From positions 32,078,893 through 32,142,892 of the forward strand of contig OX621251.1 in the NCBI GenBank assembly GCA_951640165.1: a stretch of DNA of 64,000 nt, given 5' to 3'. This document shows, in pieces, positions 62,100 through 64,000 of this stretch. The notes under the pieces were generated by a model. It saw only the letters and a list, made by a program, of their open reading frames with translations, was not told where the DNA came from and did not search any database. The DNA comes from Pseudoips prasinana. Its lineage: Eukaryota > Arthropoda > Insecta > Lepidoptera > Nolidae. Every line of letters begins with the position of its first letter. The first letter of the stretch is position 1. The position numbers were made by a program, and so were the translations under genes.

Positions 62100-63119
62100 A
62101 TGGATACGTTAAAAATTCGAGTAATTATGGAATATGAGTACCGTCGTGGCAGCAACGCGGCACAAGCGGCACGCAACATCAACGACGTTTACGGAGCTAA
62201 CACTACAAACCAACGCACCACCTGTTATTGGTTTGCTCGCTTCCGTTCTGGAAATTTCGACCTGAAAAATGAACCTCGCGGTCGTCCGAAGACTTTGGTC
62301 GACAATGACGAATTAAAGGCGGTTGTGGAAGCTGATGATACACAATCTACGGCTGAATTAGCAGCAGCTTTCGACGTTAGCGTCAAAACAATATTGGTCC
62401 ATTTGCGTCAAATTGGCAAGGTAAAAAAGCTTGACAAATGGGTGCCCCACGAACTCAATGATCGCCAGCGCGAAGTACGCGTCGAGACGTGCCTTGCACT
62501 GCTCAACAGACACACAAATGAAGGAATTTTGAACCGCATTGTTACCTGCGATGAAAAATGGATTCTGTTTGATAACCGCAAGCGCTCAGCAAGTTGGTTG
62601 GATCCTGGTTCAGCACCTAAACAATACCCTAAACGAAAACTTACCCCTAGAAAAGTGATGGTCACTGTTTGGTGGTCTAGCGCCGGTGTGATTCATCACA
62701 GCTTCTTACCAAACGGGGTGAGCATTACTGCAGATGTGTACTGTGAAGAACTGAGCACAATGATGGAGAAGCTGGCGCATCTCCAACCAGCATTGGTCAA
62801 TCGCTCGTCTCCGCTGCTCCTGCACGACAACGCGCGACCTCATACTGCACAGCAGACGGTCTCCAAGTTGCAAGAACTGGGGTTGGAAGCTCTCCGTCAT
62901 CCGCCCTACTCACCAGACCTTGCGCCTACAGACTACTACTTTTTCCAGAATTTGGATAACTTCTTGGCGGGAAAAAAATTCAATACCCGAGAGGCAGTAC
63001 AAAATGCCTTTGAAGAATTTGTTGCCTCCCGTCCAGCTGATTTCTTTAAGAAGGGCATCAATAAACTGCCACTGCGATGGCAAAGATGCATTGATTGCAT
63101 GGGTGATTACTTCGATTAA
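62100..63119 (+). CDS. Mariner transposase (cecropia subfamily), complete
   Basis: 339 residues from the ATG at 62100 (MDTLKIRVIM). The upstream in-frame ATG-like codon at 62061 is ignored because family members start near MDTLK. The N-terminal half has two helix-turn-helix regions (about 5-55 and 70-110) joined by GRPKTL. Then come WVPHEL (114-119), the catalytic Asp151 in VTCDEKW, Asp243 in LLHDNARPH and Asp278 in SPDLAPTDYY, exactly 34 residues after Asp243. The family cuts and pastes the element at TA sites by binding its terminal repeats. Length and motifs (KVKKLDKWVPHEL, DEKWILFDNR, KVMVTVWWS) closely resemble the transposase half of human SETMAR/Hsmar1, which has Asn at the third position; here it is Asp. 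There is no stop, frameshift or lost residue, so it could be active. Activity is not shown. Confidence 0.95.
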   Translation: MDTLKIRVIMEYEYRRGSNAAQAARNINDVYGANTTNQRTTCYWFARFRSGNFDLKNEPRGRPKTLVDNDELKAVVEADDTQSTAELAAAFDVSVKTILVHLRQIGKVKKLDKWVPHELNDRQREVRVETCLALLNRHTNEGILNRIVTCDEKWILFDNRKRSASWLDPGSAPKQYPKRKLTPRKVMVTVWWSSAGVIHHSFLPNGVSITADVYCEELSTMMEKLAHLQPALVNRSSPLLLHDNARPHTAQQTVSKLQELGLEALRHPPYSPDLAPTDYYFFQNLDNFLAGKKFNTREAVQNAFEEFVASRPADFFKKGINKLPLRWQRCIDCMGDYFD

Positions 63120-63169
63120 TACAAATAAAAAAATTCATGAAAAAAATTCGTTTAAATTTTTTCATACAA

Positions 63170-63197
63170 AACGGCAATTTCATAGGTAAAGACCTAT
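63170..63197 (-). repeat. Mariner B right terminal inverted repeat
   Basis: The complement reads ATAGGTCTTTACCTATG. The single mismatch is the outermost base. Confidence 0.95.
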
Positions 63198-63199
63198 TA

Positions 63200-63532
63200 T
63201 ATCAGAATATAATGTTTGTTAGAAAAAATATTCATAATTATAAAAAGAAAAGTGAACTGCATAATATAAATACTAGGAATAAAAACAAACTAGCCATGCC
63301 AGGCTTTAGAGTAAGCAAAACTAATAAATCATTTTTAGGAAATTGTATTAGGTTTTATAACAAGCTTCCTACTCAAATTACTGATCTGCCTGACACAAGT
63401 TTTAAAACACATATTAAACGTATACTTATGGCTAGGGGTTATTACACCACTAAAGAGTACATCGATGACAAAGACGTCTGGCTCTCACTTCCTACCTGCA
63501 CATTGCTCGCTGGAGATCTTGTAGCCATATAG
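63200..63532 (+). pseudogene. LINE ORF2 part 3: C-terminal domain
   Basis: It continues the reverse transcriptase frame after the mariner: YQNIMFVRKNIHNY, ELHNINTRNKNKLAMPGFRV, SFLGNCIRFYNKLPTQITDL, RGYYTTKEYIDDKDVW, stop at 63530-63532. The same domain is seen alone at 3302-3495 and 8900-9355. The first residues of the open frame that starts at 63137 come from mariner sequence and are not part of the LINE protein. Confidence 0.88.
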
Positions 63533-63880
63533 ACATGACTGATCTGCTGTGTTACGTGAACTATCTGTAAATGATTGCTATCATATACTTAATTTAAAAT
63601 TATTGACTCTGTCTCAAAATGAATAATGTTATTGTTTCCAAGTTTTTCTTTTGTATACCTAAATATAATCTAAAATAATAAGCATTCAGACAACCGATCG
63701 AGCATATATTGTGTTTGCCTACTAAATAATTACTCTAATTGGACCAAATCCCGTATTCATGCCCGCTTGAGTATGTTTCGCCGGACCGTCTCAACTGGGT
63801 CGTGTTGAAACCGGTAGTAGATGAACCCACTGAGTTTGTTTCGCTGGGTCTTCTCAGTTGGGGCGCATTGGATCCGGTGG
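63533..63880. other. LINE 3' UTR and spacer
   Basis: The LINE 3' UTR is AT-rich, with no clear A tail. After about 63660 a GC-richer stretch (GTTTCGCCGGACCGTCTCAA) leads into the LINE-T end, of which it may be the 5' part. Confidence 0.4.
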
Positions 63881-64000
63881 TAGCATTAAAGCGCGACCGT
63901 CGTTATTAACACAAGGTCCGTCATAATAATAATACCTTTAATATAGACAGAACCATTGACAATATGTAGTAAAAATATTAGACTTAAACTAGATAATTAA
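63881..64000 (+). repeat. LINE-T 3' region, cut by the window end
   Basis: It has GCATTAAAGCGCGACCGTCG, TTATTAACACAAGGTCCGTC, ATATAGACAGAACCATTGAC and ATTAGACTTAAACTAGATAA, in the same order as 10646 onward. Confidence 0.65.

Larger units (their letters stand above)
61910..63197 (+). mobile_element. Mariner B, intact cecropia-type element
   Basis: It is 1288 bp. The terminal inverted repeats are 28 bp (61910-61937 and 63170-63197) and differ only at the outermost base (TTAGGTCTTT left; ATAGGTCTTT on the complement right). TA target duplications stand at 61908-61909 and 63198-63199. The transposase frame is complete. Removing the element and one TA restores the LINE frame exactly (EYI then YQNIMF). 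Confidence 0.95.
58890..63660 (+). mobile_element. CR1-group LINE, 5'-truncated, split by mariner B
   Basis: It contains the end of ORF1, then ORF2 with endonuclease, reverse transcriptase and C-terminal domain. Mariner B lies at 61910-63197. ORF1 and ORF2 are separated by only 2 bp (stop 59340-59342, ATG 59345). The 3' border is approximate. By motif style (endonuclease order, FADDTSL, HN..NTRNK..FYNKLP C-terminus) it belongs to the broad CR1/L2/Daphne group; the exact clade is not settled. Confidence 0.82.

Noticed and set aside
1..64000. A novel multi-gene defence or metabolic system
   Set aside because: No group of adjacent intact genes exists; the only complete coding sequence is a mariner transposase.

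Overview
This window looks like intergenic or intronic DNA from a moth or butterfly (Lepidoptera). The lineage is inferred from the repeat content: tRNA-derived SINEs whose bodies share a common ending, RTE-type LINE fragments ending in (ATG)n, R1-clade LINE 3' ends, many short Helitrons ending in a hairpin plus CTAG, cecropia-type mariner, and AT-rich spacers. There is no operon, no bacterial or viral gene set, and no host gene that I can name. Nearly all recognisable coding sequence belongs to transposable elements, most of it broken.

Layout. 0-17 kb: mosaic of SINE heads and tails, RTE fragments, R1 and CR1-like LINE 3' ends, a TTAA-flanked MITE (9.4 kb), a long reverse-strand RTE remnant (11.1-12.3 kb) and an RTE 5' end (15.7-16.1 kb). 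17.5-20 kb: a 5'-truncated R1-clade LINE with a perfect 14-bp target-site duplication. 20-30 kb: SINEs, Helitrons and foldback MITEs, plus one candidate host terminal exon at 25.68 kb. 30-31.9 kb: a SART/TRAS/R1-like LINE end and a deleted Jockey-like copy. 34-41 kb: a direct duplication of about 720 bp that carries a small MITE twice, then nested Helitrons and LINE tails. 42-48 kb: LINE end, RTE-derived short element, two TA-flanked MITEs, and a 2-kb Helitron with decayed Pif1-type helicase. 48-57 kb: mostly non-coding, including a diverged tandem duplication, a second SART-like end, SINEs, LINE fragments and a GC-rich patch. 57.4-63.7 kb: the clearest part, a nested stack in which a SINE is split by a dead mariner, followed by a CR1-group LINE that is itself split by a second, apparently intact cecropia-type mariner.

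The elements are not a cooperating system, but they give a relative insertion order. Helitrons sit inside older Helitrons, LINE tails inside SINEs and LINE 3' UTRs, and mariners inside a SINE and a LINE. The intact mariner (339 codons, catalytic D-D-D with 34 residues between the last two, 28-bp terminal repeats with one mismatch) is the element most likely to be recent or active. Three LINE frameshifts and one Helitron frameshift lie at homopolymer runs, so part of the apparent decay could be assembly error. Family names such as Hel-1, SINE-A, LINE-T and Rep-M are labels made up for this annotation.
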